From Rhizobacter sp. (lineage in GTDB: Bacteria > Pseudomonadota > Gammaproteobacteria > Burkholderiales > Burkholderiaceae_C): a stretch of 64,000 nt of DNA. Positions within the stretch are counted from its first letter, which is position 1, and each line of letters starts with the position of its first letter. The stretch lies in contig JAHBZQ010000001.1 in assembly GCA_019635355.1 (NCBI GenBank), forward strand, positions 4,774,001 to 4,838,000, given 5' to 3'. This document shows positions 7,859 through 15,356 of this stretch, one piece after another. The translations under genes and the position numbers were made by a program. The notes under the pieces were generated by a model. It was not told where the DNA came from, ran no database searches, and was given only the letters and a program-made list of their open reading frames with translations.

Positions 7859-9354
7859 CGACCCAGACGACAACGAAGAACCTGATCCGGCTGTTCGCCG
7901 CTGTGGCGCTCGCCGCGCTGGCCGCCTGGGGCATCGCCCAGGTGCCGGTGCGCGATTTCGACCACGTGAAGACCGGCTTCCCGCTCACCGGCGCACACGC
8001 CAAGGAGCGCTGCGAGAGTTGCCATGTGAACGGCGTCTTCAAGGGCACGCCACGCGACTGCGCCACCTGCCACGCCGCTGGCTCGCTGCTCTCGCGCACC
8101 AACATCGTCAAGCCCTTGCGCCACTTCCCCACCACCCAGGCCTGCGATGCCTGCCACAACACGCAGACCTTCACCGGCGCCCGCTTCACCCACGGTGGCG
8201 TGCTGCCCGGCAGCTGCCAGAGCTGCCACAACGGCAGCTTCGCCACCGGCAAGCCGGCTGGGCACCTGCAGACGCAGGCCTCGTGCGACAGCTGCCACCG
8301 CACCGCCGCGTGGGTGCCGGCGACGGGCTTCGACCATGCGAGCGTGACGCCCGGCACCTGCGCCACCTGCCACAACGGCAGCCGCGCCGTGGGCAAGCCG
8401 GCCATGCACATGCCGGTGGGCACGCAGTCGTGCGATGCCTGCCACGCCACCACGCGCTGGCGCCCATCGAGCTGGAACCACACGCAGGTGCCGGTCACCA
8501 ACCAGTGCGCCACCTGCCACAGCGGCGCCTACCCACCGGCCGACGGCCGCTCGCCGAGCCACATCCCCTACCAGCTCGTGACCGGCACGCCCATCACCAA
8601 CTGCGACACCTGCCATCGCAGCGGCTACGCGGCGTGGACACCGGCCCGCTTCCACAGCAGCGTCACGGTGTCGAGCCAGTGCGCCACCTGCCACACCGGC
8701 AGCTTCTCGCCGGCGGTGGGCAAGCCCAACACCAGCACGCACGTGGGCGTGACCGCCTGCGAAGGCTGCCACCGCTCCACCACCAGCTGGCTCACCGTGA
8801 CCTTCGCGCACTCGCCGGCCAACGCGGTGGGCACGGGCACCTGCGACACCTGCCACAACGGCAGCGTCGCCCGGGGCAAGTCGCCCACGCACGTGCCGGT
8901 GACGACCGGCGTGGCGCGCTGCGATTCGTGCCACCGCTCGCAGTCGAGCTTCGCGACCGCGGTGACGATGAACCACAGCGTGGTCACCACCACCGCCTGC
9001 AAGACCTGCCACAACGGCAGCTACCTCTCCGAAGGCGTGACCGGCGCCCTCGCCAAGCCGGCCAACCACATCCCCGAGGCCACGCAGCTGCTCAACGGCG
9101 GCGCGCTGGACTGCAACGCGTGCCACACCAGCACCACGAGCTGGGCGTCGATGCGCATGAACCACAACGCGAGCCTCGGCAACGGCGCCGGCTGGTGCAA
9201 GGGCTGCCATGCCACGGGCACGTCGTTCCTCGGGAGCATGGAGAAGAAATCGCTGACCCACCAGCAGCGAACGCCGGCCCCGACCGACTGCTCCCAATCC
9301 GGCTGCCACCGCCCGCTGGGCAACAAGGGCGCGGCTTATTCCAAGTGGGACTGA
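7855..9354 (+). CDS. second multiheme c-type cytochrome (16 CXXCH plus one CX4CH)
   Basis: 499 residues with an N-terminal hydrophobic export segment (about 10-29). It has 16 CXXCH motifs and a final CSQSGCH (CX4CH) 20 residues from the end. Its repeat differs from that of its neighbour: pairs of CxxCHNGSxxxGKPxxHxP and CxxCHxxxxW...H, about 45 residues per two hemes, again with roughly one free His per heme. Only the N-terminus keeps the FDHxKTGFPLTGAHA segment of the 24-heme protein, which points to common ancestry or mutual docking. The ATG overlaps the previous stop by 4 bp, so the two cytochromes should be made together. Likely a periplasmic or outer-membrane-associated electron carrier. 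Confidence 0.88.
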   Translation: MTTQTTTKNLIRLFAAVALAALAAWGIAQVPVRDFDHVKTGFPLTGAHAKERCESCHVNGVFKGTPRDCATCHAAGSLLSRTNIVKPLRHFPTTQACDACHNTQTFTGARFTHGGVLPGSCQSCHNGSFATGKPAGHLQTQASCDSCHRTAAWVPATGFDHASVTPGTCATCHNGSRAVGKPAMHMPVGTQSCDACHATTRWRPSSWNHTQVPVTNQCATCHSGAYPPADGRSPSHIPYQLVTGTPITNCDTCHRSGYAAWTPARFHSSVTVSSQCATCHTGSFSPAVGKPNTSTHVGVTACEGCHRSTTSWLTVTFAHSPANAVGTGTCDTCHNGSVARGKSPTHVPVTTGVARCDSCHRSQSSFATAVTMNHSVVTTTACKTCHNGSYLSEGVTGALAKPANHIPEATQLLNGGALDCNACHTSTTSWASMRMNHNASLGNGAGWCKGCHATGTSFLGSMEKKSLTHQQRTPAPTDCSQSGCHRPLGNKGAAYSKWD

Positions 9355-9374
9355 ACCAACGAGGCCGTGCGCGC

Positions 9375-11795
9375 TTGAAGACCTTCTACCGATTCGCCCT
9401 GGCGCTGCTGACCGCGGTGCTGGCCCCGTGGGCGCAGGCCCAGCTCATCGACGACGTGACCATCCGCCCCGAGGGCAGCGATGCCGTGGTGCAGGTGCGC
9501 TTCACCGCGCCGGTGCAATACCGGCGTGCGGTACTCATGCCCTCGGGCGATTTCGTGCAGGCCTTCTACGAAGTGCTGCCGCCGCACGACGGGCTCAACT
9601 TCGATTCGGGCCAGCGGCGCGTGATCGGCGGTGACCGCCTGCCCCGCGTGACCATCACCGACGAGGCCACCGACCGGGCCGGCATCGCGCGCAAGCTGGT
9701 GGTGCGCTTCGCCGAACCGCAGCGGGCCCGCGTGCGTGCGGGGCGCGGTAACCGCAGCATCGAGTTCGTGCTCACGGCGATGGGGGCGCGTGCGCCGGCA
9801 CCTTTGCCTGCAGCTTCGCCTGCATCGGCGCCCGCACCGGCCCCTGTCCTGCCGCCGACGCTGCCGGCGGCTTCGGCGCCGGCTGAAGCGCCACCCGTGG
9901 CCGTCGTGCCCACGCCGTCCGCTTCGGCCGTCGCACCGCCCGAGCGCTACGTGGTCGTGCTCAAGGCCGTCACCGCGCCGGGCGAGCAGGGCGATGCGCC
10001 CGTGCCGCGCTCGCTGCAGGACTACACCGTCTTCACCGAGAAGCGCCAGGTGGGCGCCCGTGTCGTCTACGAGATCAACCTCGGCTACTTCGACACCCGT
10101 GCCCAGGCCGAACGCGCGCGCGGGCTGCTGGCCGAGCGCTTTCCGCAGGCGATGGTGGTCGACCTCAACAAGCCGCGCGAGCCCGAACCCGAAGTGCCGC
10201 CCACGCGGGTGGCTGCCGCGGTGCCGGCCCCCGTGCCGGAGCCAGCCGCGCCCGCAACGCCACCGCCACCGCCACCGCCACCGCCACCGCCACCGCCACC
10301 GCCACCGCCACCGCCACCGCCGGCCCCCGCCGTCGAGCCTGCACCACTGCCACCCCCGCGCCCGCGCATCCGTGCGCCCATCACGCCCACGACCACGCTC
10401 GTCGGCTCGGTCTCGCAGTTCTACTACGGCGGCCAGAGCAAGGTGCGCACGCAGGAGTTCCAGGAGTCGCCCATCAGCGGCCTGCCCGAGCTGCAATCCG
10501 ACAACACCTTCTCCGGCACCGACCAGAAGCAGTCGGTGAGCAGCGTCGACCTCAACTGGCGCCACCGCGATGCCGAGCGTGACATGCGCTTCGTCTTCCG
10601 CGACAGCTACTCGGCGGACCTGCTCGACAGCCAGCGCAGCAAGAACCGCCTCTCGGCGCTCTACTTCGACCACCGCTCCACGAGCCTCGGCACCAACCTG
10701 CGCGTGGGCCGCCAGTCGGGCACGGGTGCCGGCGTGCTCGGCCGCTTCGACGGCGTGCAGGGCGGGGTGCTCGTGGCGCCGAAGTGGCGCGTCAATGCCG
10801 TGGCCGGCAGGCCGGCCGACAAGCTGCTCGACAGCCGGCGCCAGTTCTACGGCAGCTCGGTCGATGCCGAATCGCTGACCCCGGAGCTCAGCGGCAGCGT
10901 CTACGCGATCCAGCAGACCATCGACGGCGAGGTCGATCGCCGCGCGCTTGGCAGCGAGCTGCGCTACTTCAGCGGCGCCACCTCGGCCTTCGGCCTGCTC
11001 GACTACGACCAGGTGCTGAAGGGCGTCAACATCGCCATGCTGCAAGCCACCTGGCAGCGCGCCGACAACACCGTCGTCAACCTGCTCGTCGACCGCCGGG
11101 CCACGCCGATGCTCTCGCTCGGCAATGCGCTCTTCTTCCAGACCGCGAGCCCGCCGGCGCAGAGCGTGCGCGAGCTGCTGGCGAGTGGCGCCACCGTGGG
11201 CGACCTGCGGGCGCAGGTGAAGGGCCTCAACTCCTACACCACGCAGTCGGTGCTGGGCGTGACCACGCCGCTGTCGGCGCGCTGGCAGATCGGCGGCGAC
11301 ATCCGCTCCACGCAGATCGGCGAGATCGCCCCCGTGGCCAACCTGCTGCCCTACGGCCAGAAGCCCACCCGCGTCTTCAGCCTCGGCTCGCAGCTCATCG
11401 GCAGCAACCTCTACTCGCCGCGCGACACGCACGTGATCGGCCTCACCTGGCTGCGTGGTGCGACCCAGCTGGTCGACGTGCCCGACCCGGTGGACCCGGC
11501 CAATTCGACCTTCCGGGACTCCACCTACACTGCCGTGCTCCTGACCTACAACAACTCTTCGTTGATCCGGGAAGCCCTGACGCTCGAGCCTTCGATCAAG
11601 TTCTACCGGCAAAGCGACAATGCGGGCCTCAAGACCACCCGCTGGACCCCCGGCCTGCGCCTGAGCCACCGGCTCGGCAAGCAGCTCACGACCGAATCGG
11701 AGCTGACGTCGGAATTCAGCAAGACCACGTCACCGGCACGCAACGAATCGTCCAACCGTGTCTATTACTACCTCGGCGCCCGCTACGACTTCTGA
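9375..11795 (+). CDS. outer-membrane beta-barrel with AMIN-like and SPOR-like periplasmic domains
   Basis: 806 residues from a TTG start 20 bp after the cytochrome stop, with GAGG upstream. The signal peptide ends at AQA (22). Residues about 23-137 look like an AMIN-type beta domain. An Ala/Pro linker leads to a SPOR-like segment (about 193-270), then a 21-proline run (296-316), then about 450 residues of alternating polar and aromatic strands ending in YYYLGARYDF, the C-terminal Phe signature of outer-membrane barrels. Expected role: a porin sheath for the multiheme cytochromes, tethered to peptidoglycan. No close family is recognised. MtrB-like function is inferred from context only; a plain porin remains possible. 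The start codon is less certain than the frame. Confidence 0.72.
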   Translation: MKTFYRFALALLTAVLAPWAQAQLIDDVTIRPEGSDAVVQVRFTAPVQYRRAVLMPSGDFVQAFYEVLPPHDGLNFDSGQRRVIGGDRLPRVTITDEATDRAGIARKLVVRFAEPQRARVRAGRGNRSIEFVLTAMGARAPAPLPAASPASAPAPAPVLPPTLPAASAPAEAPPVAVVPTPSASAVAPPERYVVVLKAVTAPGEQGDAPVPRSLQDYTVFTEKRQVGARVVYEINLGYFDTRAQAERARGLLAERFPQAMVVDLNKPREPEPEVPPTRVAAAVPAPVPEPAAPATPPPPPPPPPPPPPPPPPPPPPAPAVEPAPLPPPRPRIRAPITPTTTLVGSVSQFYYGGQSKVRTQEFQESPISGLPELQSDNTFSGTDQKQSVSSVDLNWRHRDAERDMRFVFRDSYSADLLDSQRSKNRLSALYFDHRSTSLGTNLRVGRQSGTGAGVLGRFDGVQGGVLVAPKWRVNAVAGRPADKLLDSRRQFYGSSVDAESLTPELSGSVYAIQQTIDGEVDRRALGSELRYFSGATSAFGLLDYDQVLKGVNIAMLQATWQRADNTVVNLLVDRRATPMLSLGNALFFQTASPPAQSVRELLASGATVGDLRAQVKGLNSYTTQSVLGVTTPLSARWQIGGDIRSTQIGEIAPVANLLPYGQKPTRVFSLGSQLIGSNLYSPRDTHVIGLTWLRGATQLVDVPDPVDPANSTFRDSTYTAVLLTYNNSSLIREALTLEPSIKFYRQSDNAGLKTTRWTPGLRLSHRLGKQLTTESELTSEFSKTTSPARNESSNRVYYYLGARYDF
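10260..10322 (+). repeat. in-frame hexanucleotide microsatellite (CCACCG)10
   Basis: Ten perfect tandem copies of CCACCG followed by one CCG, encoding 21 consecutive prolines between the SPOR-like domain and the beta-barrel of the preceding gene. Copy-number slippage would keep the frame and change only linker length. Confidence 0.95.
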
Positions 11796-12402
11796 TGCTT
11801 CGGCGCCGCTGCTGGCGGCAAACGCACTGGCCTGCCGGCGTGGCGACCGGATTCTCTTCAAGGGACTCGACCTCACCCTCCTGCCCGGCCAGGTGCTGTG
11901 GCTGCGCGGCGCCAACGGCCGCGGCAAGACGAGCCTGCTGCGCCTGCTGGCCGGTCTCTCCACCCCGGAGGCCGGCACGGTCGAGCGGCGCCAGGGCCTG
12001 CTCTACGTGGCGCACGCCAACGCGCTGAAGGAAGACCTCACGGTGCTGGAGTCGCTTCGCTTCCTCGCGCGGCTGCAGGGCCGCGACACCGCCGACACCT
12101 CGCTCATCGAGGCGCTGCGCCTATTCGGCATGGCCTCGCGCCGCGATGCGCCGGTGCGCACGCTCTCGCAGGGTCAGCGTAGGCGCGTGGCGTTGTCGCG
12201 GCTGGCGCTTGCGCCGCAGACGCCGGTGTGGGTGCTCGACGAGCCCTTCGATGCGCTCGACGTCGACGGCATCGCCACGCTCAATGGCCTGCTCTCGCGC
12301 CATGCGCAGGCCGGCGGCGGCGTGGTGCTCACGAGCCACCAGGCGCTGACACTCACCGAGCCGGCGCCGCACGAGATCCAGCTCGACGAGGTGGCGCGAT
12401 GA
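11758..12402 (+). CDS. ccmA: heme exporter ATPase CcmA
   Basis: 214-residue ABC ATPase of the CcmABCD complex, which loads or releases heme from chaperone CcmE during System I cytochrome c maturation. Walker A is GANGRGKTS, the signature is LSQGQRRRVALSRL and Walker B is VWVLDEPFDALD. The GTG start at 11758 lies 38 bp inside the end of the barrel gene. The family normally starts near LLAANALACRRGD, so a shorter form from a CTG near 11809 is possible. The gene overlaps ccmB by 4 bp. Its place directly behind 41 heme sites suggests a dedicated role in heme supply. Confidence 0.9.
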   Translation: MSITTSAPATTSDASAPLLAANALACRRGDRILFKGLDLTLLPGQVLWLRGANGRGKTSLLRLLAGLSTPEAGTVERRQGLLYVAHANALKEDLTVLESLRFLARLQGRDTADTSLIEALRLFGMASRRDAPVRTLSQGQRRRVALSRLALAPQTPVWVLDEPFDALDVDGIATLNGLLSRHAQAGGGVVLTSHQALTLTEPAPHEIQLDEVAR

Positions 12403-13064
12403 GCGCGTTCTCGGCGGTCCTCGCCCGTGACCTGCGATTGGCGGCCCGCCGTCGCGTGGAAGCCTTGCTGCCGGTCGCCTTCTTCACCGTTGCGGTGAGC
12501 CTCTTCCCCTTCGGCGTGGGCCCCGAGGCGCAGACCCTGCGCGTCATCGCCCCCGGCGTGGTGTGGGTGTGCGCGCTGCTCGCCGCCATGCTCTCGGTCA
12601 CCCAGCTCTACGCCACCGACCATGCCGACGGCTCGCTCGAGCAGATGCTGCTGTGCGGTGAGTCGCCGGTGCTGATCGCCGCGGCCAAGGCGCTGGCGCA
12701 CTGGCTGCTGACGGGGCTGCCGCTGATCCTCTTCGCGCCGCTCTTCGGTCTGATGTTCGACATGCGCGGCGAGGCCATCGCCGCACTCACCTTCGGCCTG
12801 CTGCTGGGCACGCCCATCCTCAGTCTCCTGGGTGGCGTGGGCGCGGCGCTCACGCTCGGCCTGCGCAGCGGCGGGGTGCTGCTGATCCTCTTGATCCTGC
12901 CGCTGTGCATTCCGGCGCTCATCTTCGGCGCCGGCGCGGTGGGGGCGGTGGAGTCGGGCGTCTCGGCTCAGGGACACTATTCGCTGCTGGGCGCGCTGCT
13001 CATCGTCACCCTGCTGCTCGCCCCCTGGGCCACGGCGGCGGCCCTGCGCATCTCCACCGAATGA
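12399..13064 (+). CDS. ccmB: heme exporter permease CcmB
   Basis: 221 residues with six hydrophobic segments, the usual CcmB size. Family features are the N-terminal VLARDLRLAARRRVE, the FPFGVGPE loop after TM1 and SLEQMLLCGESP in the first cytoplasmic stretch. It is the membrane partner of CcmA and overlaps it by ATGA. The long open frame upstream of 12399 is antisense noise from ccmA and not part of this protein. Confidence 0.93.
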   Translation: MSAFSAVLARDLRLAARRRVEALLPVAFFTVAVSLFPFGVGPEAQTLRVIAPGVVWVCALLAAMLSVTQLYATDHADGSLEQMLLCGESPVLIAAAKALAHWLLTGLPLILFAPLFGLMFDMRGEAIAALTFGLLLGTPILSLLGGVGAALTLGLRSGGVLLILLILPLCIPALIFGAGAVGAVESGVSAQGHYSLLGALLIVTLLLAPWATAAALRISTE

Positions 13065-13086
13065 ACCCTTCGCGACGATCCACATC

Positions 13087-13824
13087 ATGAGCTTCTACAC
13101 CTTCGCCGCACCCTCGCGCTTCTATCAGCTCGCGGGCTGGGCCATCCCCTGGCTGTGGGCGGCGGCCATCGTGCTCGCCGCCATCGGCCTGTACATCGGC
13201 TTCTTCGTCGCGCCCACCGACGCGACGCAAGGCGAGTCGTACCGCATCATCTTCATCCACGTGCCGGCCGCATGGATCTCGATGGTGCTCTACCTCGCGA
13301 TGGCCTTCTGGGCCGGCATCGGCTGGGCCTTCAAGACGCGCCTGTCGTCGATGGTGGCGCGTGCCATCGCGCCCACCGGCGCGCTCTTCACCTTCATCGC
13401 GCTGTGGACCGGCGCCTTCTGGGGCAAGCCGACCTGGGGCACCTGGTGGGTGTGGGATGCGCGGCTCACCTCGTACCTGATCCTGCTCTTCCTCTACCTC
13501 GGCTACATCGCGCTCACCGAGGCGATCGACGACACGCGCCGTGCCGACAACGCCGGCGCCCTCGTCGCGCTCGTGGGCGCGGTCAACGTGCCCATCATCT
13601 ATTTCTCGGTGAAGTGGTGGAACACGCTGCACCAGGGCGCCACGGTCAGCATGACGGCCGCACCGAAGATGGCGCACACCATGCTCACCGCCATGCTCAT
13701 CATGACCTTCGCGTTCTGGGCCTATGCCTTCGCGGTGGTCTTCATGCGCACGCGCGCCATCGTGCTGGAGCGCGAGCGAGACGCCGAGTGGGTGGCCAAG
13801 CAGCTGAAAGGAGAACGCGCATGA
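13087..13824 (+). CDS. ccmC: heme-handling protein CcmC
   Basis: 245 residues with six TM helices and the tryptophan-rich heme-binding WWD loop (WGTWWVWDARLTS, about residues 118-130). Flanking His residues (FIHVPAAW before it and WNTLHQGA after it) are the known external heme ligands of the family. CcmC loads heme onto CcmE in the periplasm. It follows ccmB by 22 bp and overlaps ccmD by 4 bp. Confidence 0.95.
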   Translation: MSFYTFAAPSRFYQLAGWAIPWLWAAAIVLAAIGLYIGFFVAPTDATQGESYRIIFIHVPAAWISMVLYLAMAFWAGIGWAFKTRLSSMVARAIAPTGALFTFIALWTGAFWGKPTWGTWWVWDARLTSYLILLFLYLGYIALTEAIDDTRRADNAGALVALVGAVNVPIIYFSVKWWNTLHQGATVSMTAAPKMAHTMLTAMLIMTFAFWAYAFAVVFMRTRAIVLERERDAEWVAKQLKGERA

Positions 13825-13994
13825 ACTGGGGCAGTGCATCGGAGTTCTTCGCGATGGGGGGCTACGGCCTCTATGTGTGGGGCGCCTATGCGGTGACGCT
13901 GGTGCTGATGCTGGCCGAGCCGGTGCTCGCCCTGCGGCGCCATGCCGCCGCCCGGCGCACGGCGGCGCTCCCGCACGACGACGAGGCGGCCTGA
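13821..13994 (+). CDS. ccmD: small membrane protein CcmD
   Basis: 57 residues with one TM helix (GGYGLYVWGAYAVTLVLMLAE) and a basic cytoplasmic tail (RRHAAARR), typical of CcmD, which helps release holo-CcmE from CcmABC. The ATG overlaps the ccmC stop and sits 7 nt after AAAGGAGA. The usual ccmE-ccmF-ccmG-ccmH genes do not follow; a flavoprotein comes next. Confidence 0.88.
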   Translation: MNWGSASEFFAMGGYGLYVWGAYAVTLVLMLAEPVLALRRHAAARRTAALPHDDEAA

Positions 13995-14028
13995 GCACGG
14001 CTGAAGTGGCGCACACCGCGAGGCCGCG

Positions 14029-15321
14029 ATGAACTACCTGTGGCTCTATGGCGCGGTGTTCGCGGTGGTGCTCGTGGTCTACCTGCGCCGGCACTCACGC
14101 CGCCAGCGCGAGCACGTGGCGGCGTTGCAGCAGTCGGTCGAGGCCGGCATGGTGGAGCCGGCCTCGCTGCACCCAGTGATCGACCCGGCGCGCTGCATCG
14201 GCTCGGGGTCGTGCGTGAAGGCCTGCCCCGAGCAGGCGATCGGCATCGTCAACGGCAAGGCCGTGCTGACCAACGCCTCGGCCTGCATCGGCCACGGCGC
14301 CTGCCTGAGCGCGTGCCCGGTCGAAGGCATCCAGCTCGTCTTCGGCACCGAGCGGCGTGGCGTGGAGATCCCGCACGTGAGCCCCGATTTCGAGACCAAC
14401 GTGCCCGGCATCTTCATCGCCGGCGAACTGGGCGGCATGGGGCTCATCCGCAAGGCGGCCGAGCAGGGGCGGCAGGCCATCGGCGCCATCCGCCAGCGCC
14501 GCGGCGGCCAGCACGACTTCGACGTGGTGATCGTCGGCTGCGGCCCGGCTGGGCTGTCGGCAGGGCTTGCGGCCATCCAGCACGGCCTGCGCTACAAGCT
14601 GCTGGAGCAGGAGGCCTCGCTCGGCGGCGCCGTCTTCCACTACCCGCGCCACAAGATCGCGATGACGGCGCCGGTGGAGCTGGCGCTGGTCGGCAAGGTC
14701 AAGTTCGGCGAGGTGCAGAAAGAAGAGCTGCTCGACTTCTGGAACAGCACCGTGCAGCAGACCGGCCTCAAGATCTCGTTCCGCCAGGAGCTTGCCGGCA
14801 TCGACCCGCGCGACAACGGCTTCGTGGTGCACACCCGCAGCGGCGAGCGCTACACCACCCGCACCGTGCTGCTGACGATGGGCCGGCGCGGCACGCCGCG
14901 CAAGCTCGAGGTGCCGGGCGAGGAGTCGTCGAAGGTCGTGTACCGCCTCGTGGATGCTGCGCAGTACCGCGGCCAGGCGGTGCTCGTGGTGGGCGGCGGC
15001 GACAGCGCGGTCGAGGCCGCGGTGGCGCTGTCGCAGGAGCCGGGCACGCAGGTCACGCTCTCCTACCGCGGCGAGGCCTTCTCCCGCATCAAGACCAAGA
15101 ACCGCCAGCTGCTCGACCAGCAACGCGAAGCAGGGCGTTTGCAGGTATTGCTCGGGTCGGTGGTCAAATCGATCGAGGCCCGCAGTGTTCGCATCGAACA
15201 CGAAGGCCGTGAACGCAGCCTGCGCAACGATGTCGTCATCGTCTGCGCGGGCGGCCAGTTGCCCACCGAGCTGCTGCGCAAGGTGGGCATCCGGTTCGAC
15301 ACCAAATTCGGCACCGCCTGA
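14029..15321 (+). CDS. membrane-anchored FAD/NAD(P) oxidoreductase with atypical ferredoxin domain
   Basis: 430 residues. An N-terminal TM helix (4-19) is followed by RRHSRRQR, placing the rest in the cytoplasm. A two-cluster ferredoxin-like segment has C56, C62, C66 and C86, C92, C96. In both motifs the usual second Cys is replaced (CIGSGSC and CIGHGAC), so 3Fe-4S clusters or unusual ligation are likely. Then come the FAD fold (VIVGCGPAG, 167-175) and the NAD(P) fold (VLVVGGGDSAVEA, 318-330) of a thioredoxin-reductase-like enzyme without the redox CxxC. Inferred role: passing electrons between NAD(P)H and the membrane cytochrome b at 5136. It is 34 bp behind ccmD and 35 bp ahead of a TonB receptor. 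Confidence 0.85.
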   Translation: MNYLWLYGAVFAVVLVVYLRRHSRRQREHVAALQQSVEAGMVEPASLHPVIDPARCIGSGSCVKACPEQAIGIVNGKAVLTNASACIGHGACLSACPVEGIQLVFGTERRGVEIPHVSPDFETNVPGIFIAGELGGMGLIRKAAEQGRQAIGAIRQRRGGQHDFDVVIVGCGPAGLSAGLAAIQHGLRYKLLEQEASLGGAVFHYPRHKIAMTAPVELALVGKVKFGEVQKEELLDFWNSTVQQTGLKISFRQELAGIDPRDNGFVVHTRSGERYTTRTVLLTMGRRGTPRKLEVPGEESSKVVYRLVDAAQYRGQAVLVVGGGDSAVEAAVALSQEPGTQVTLSYRGEAFSRIKTKNRQLLDQQREAGRLQVLLGSVVKSIEARSVRIEHEGRERSLRNDVVIVCAGGQLPTELLRKVGIRFDTKFGTA

Positions 15322-15356
15322 GTCTCTCGGGCGTGCCCACGCCCAGGAGACGCCTC

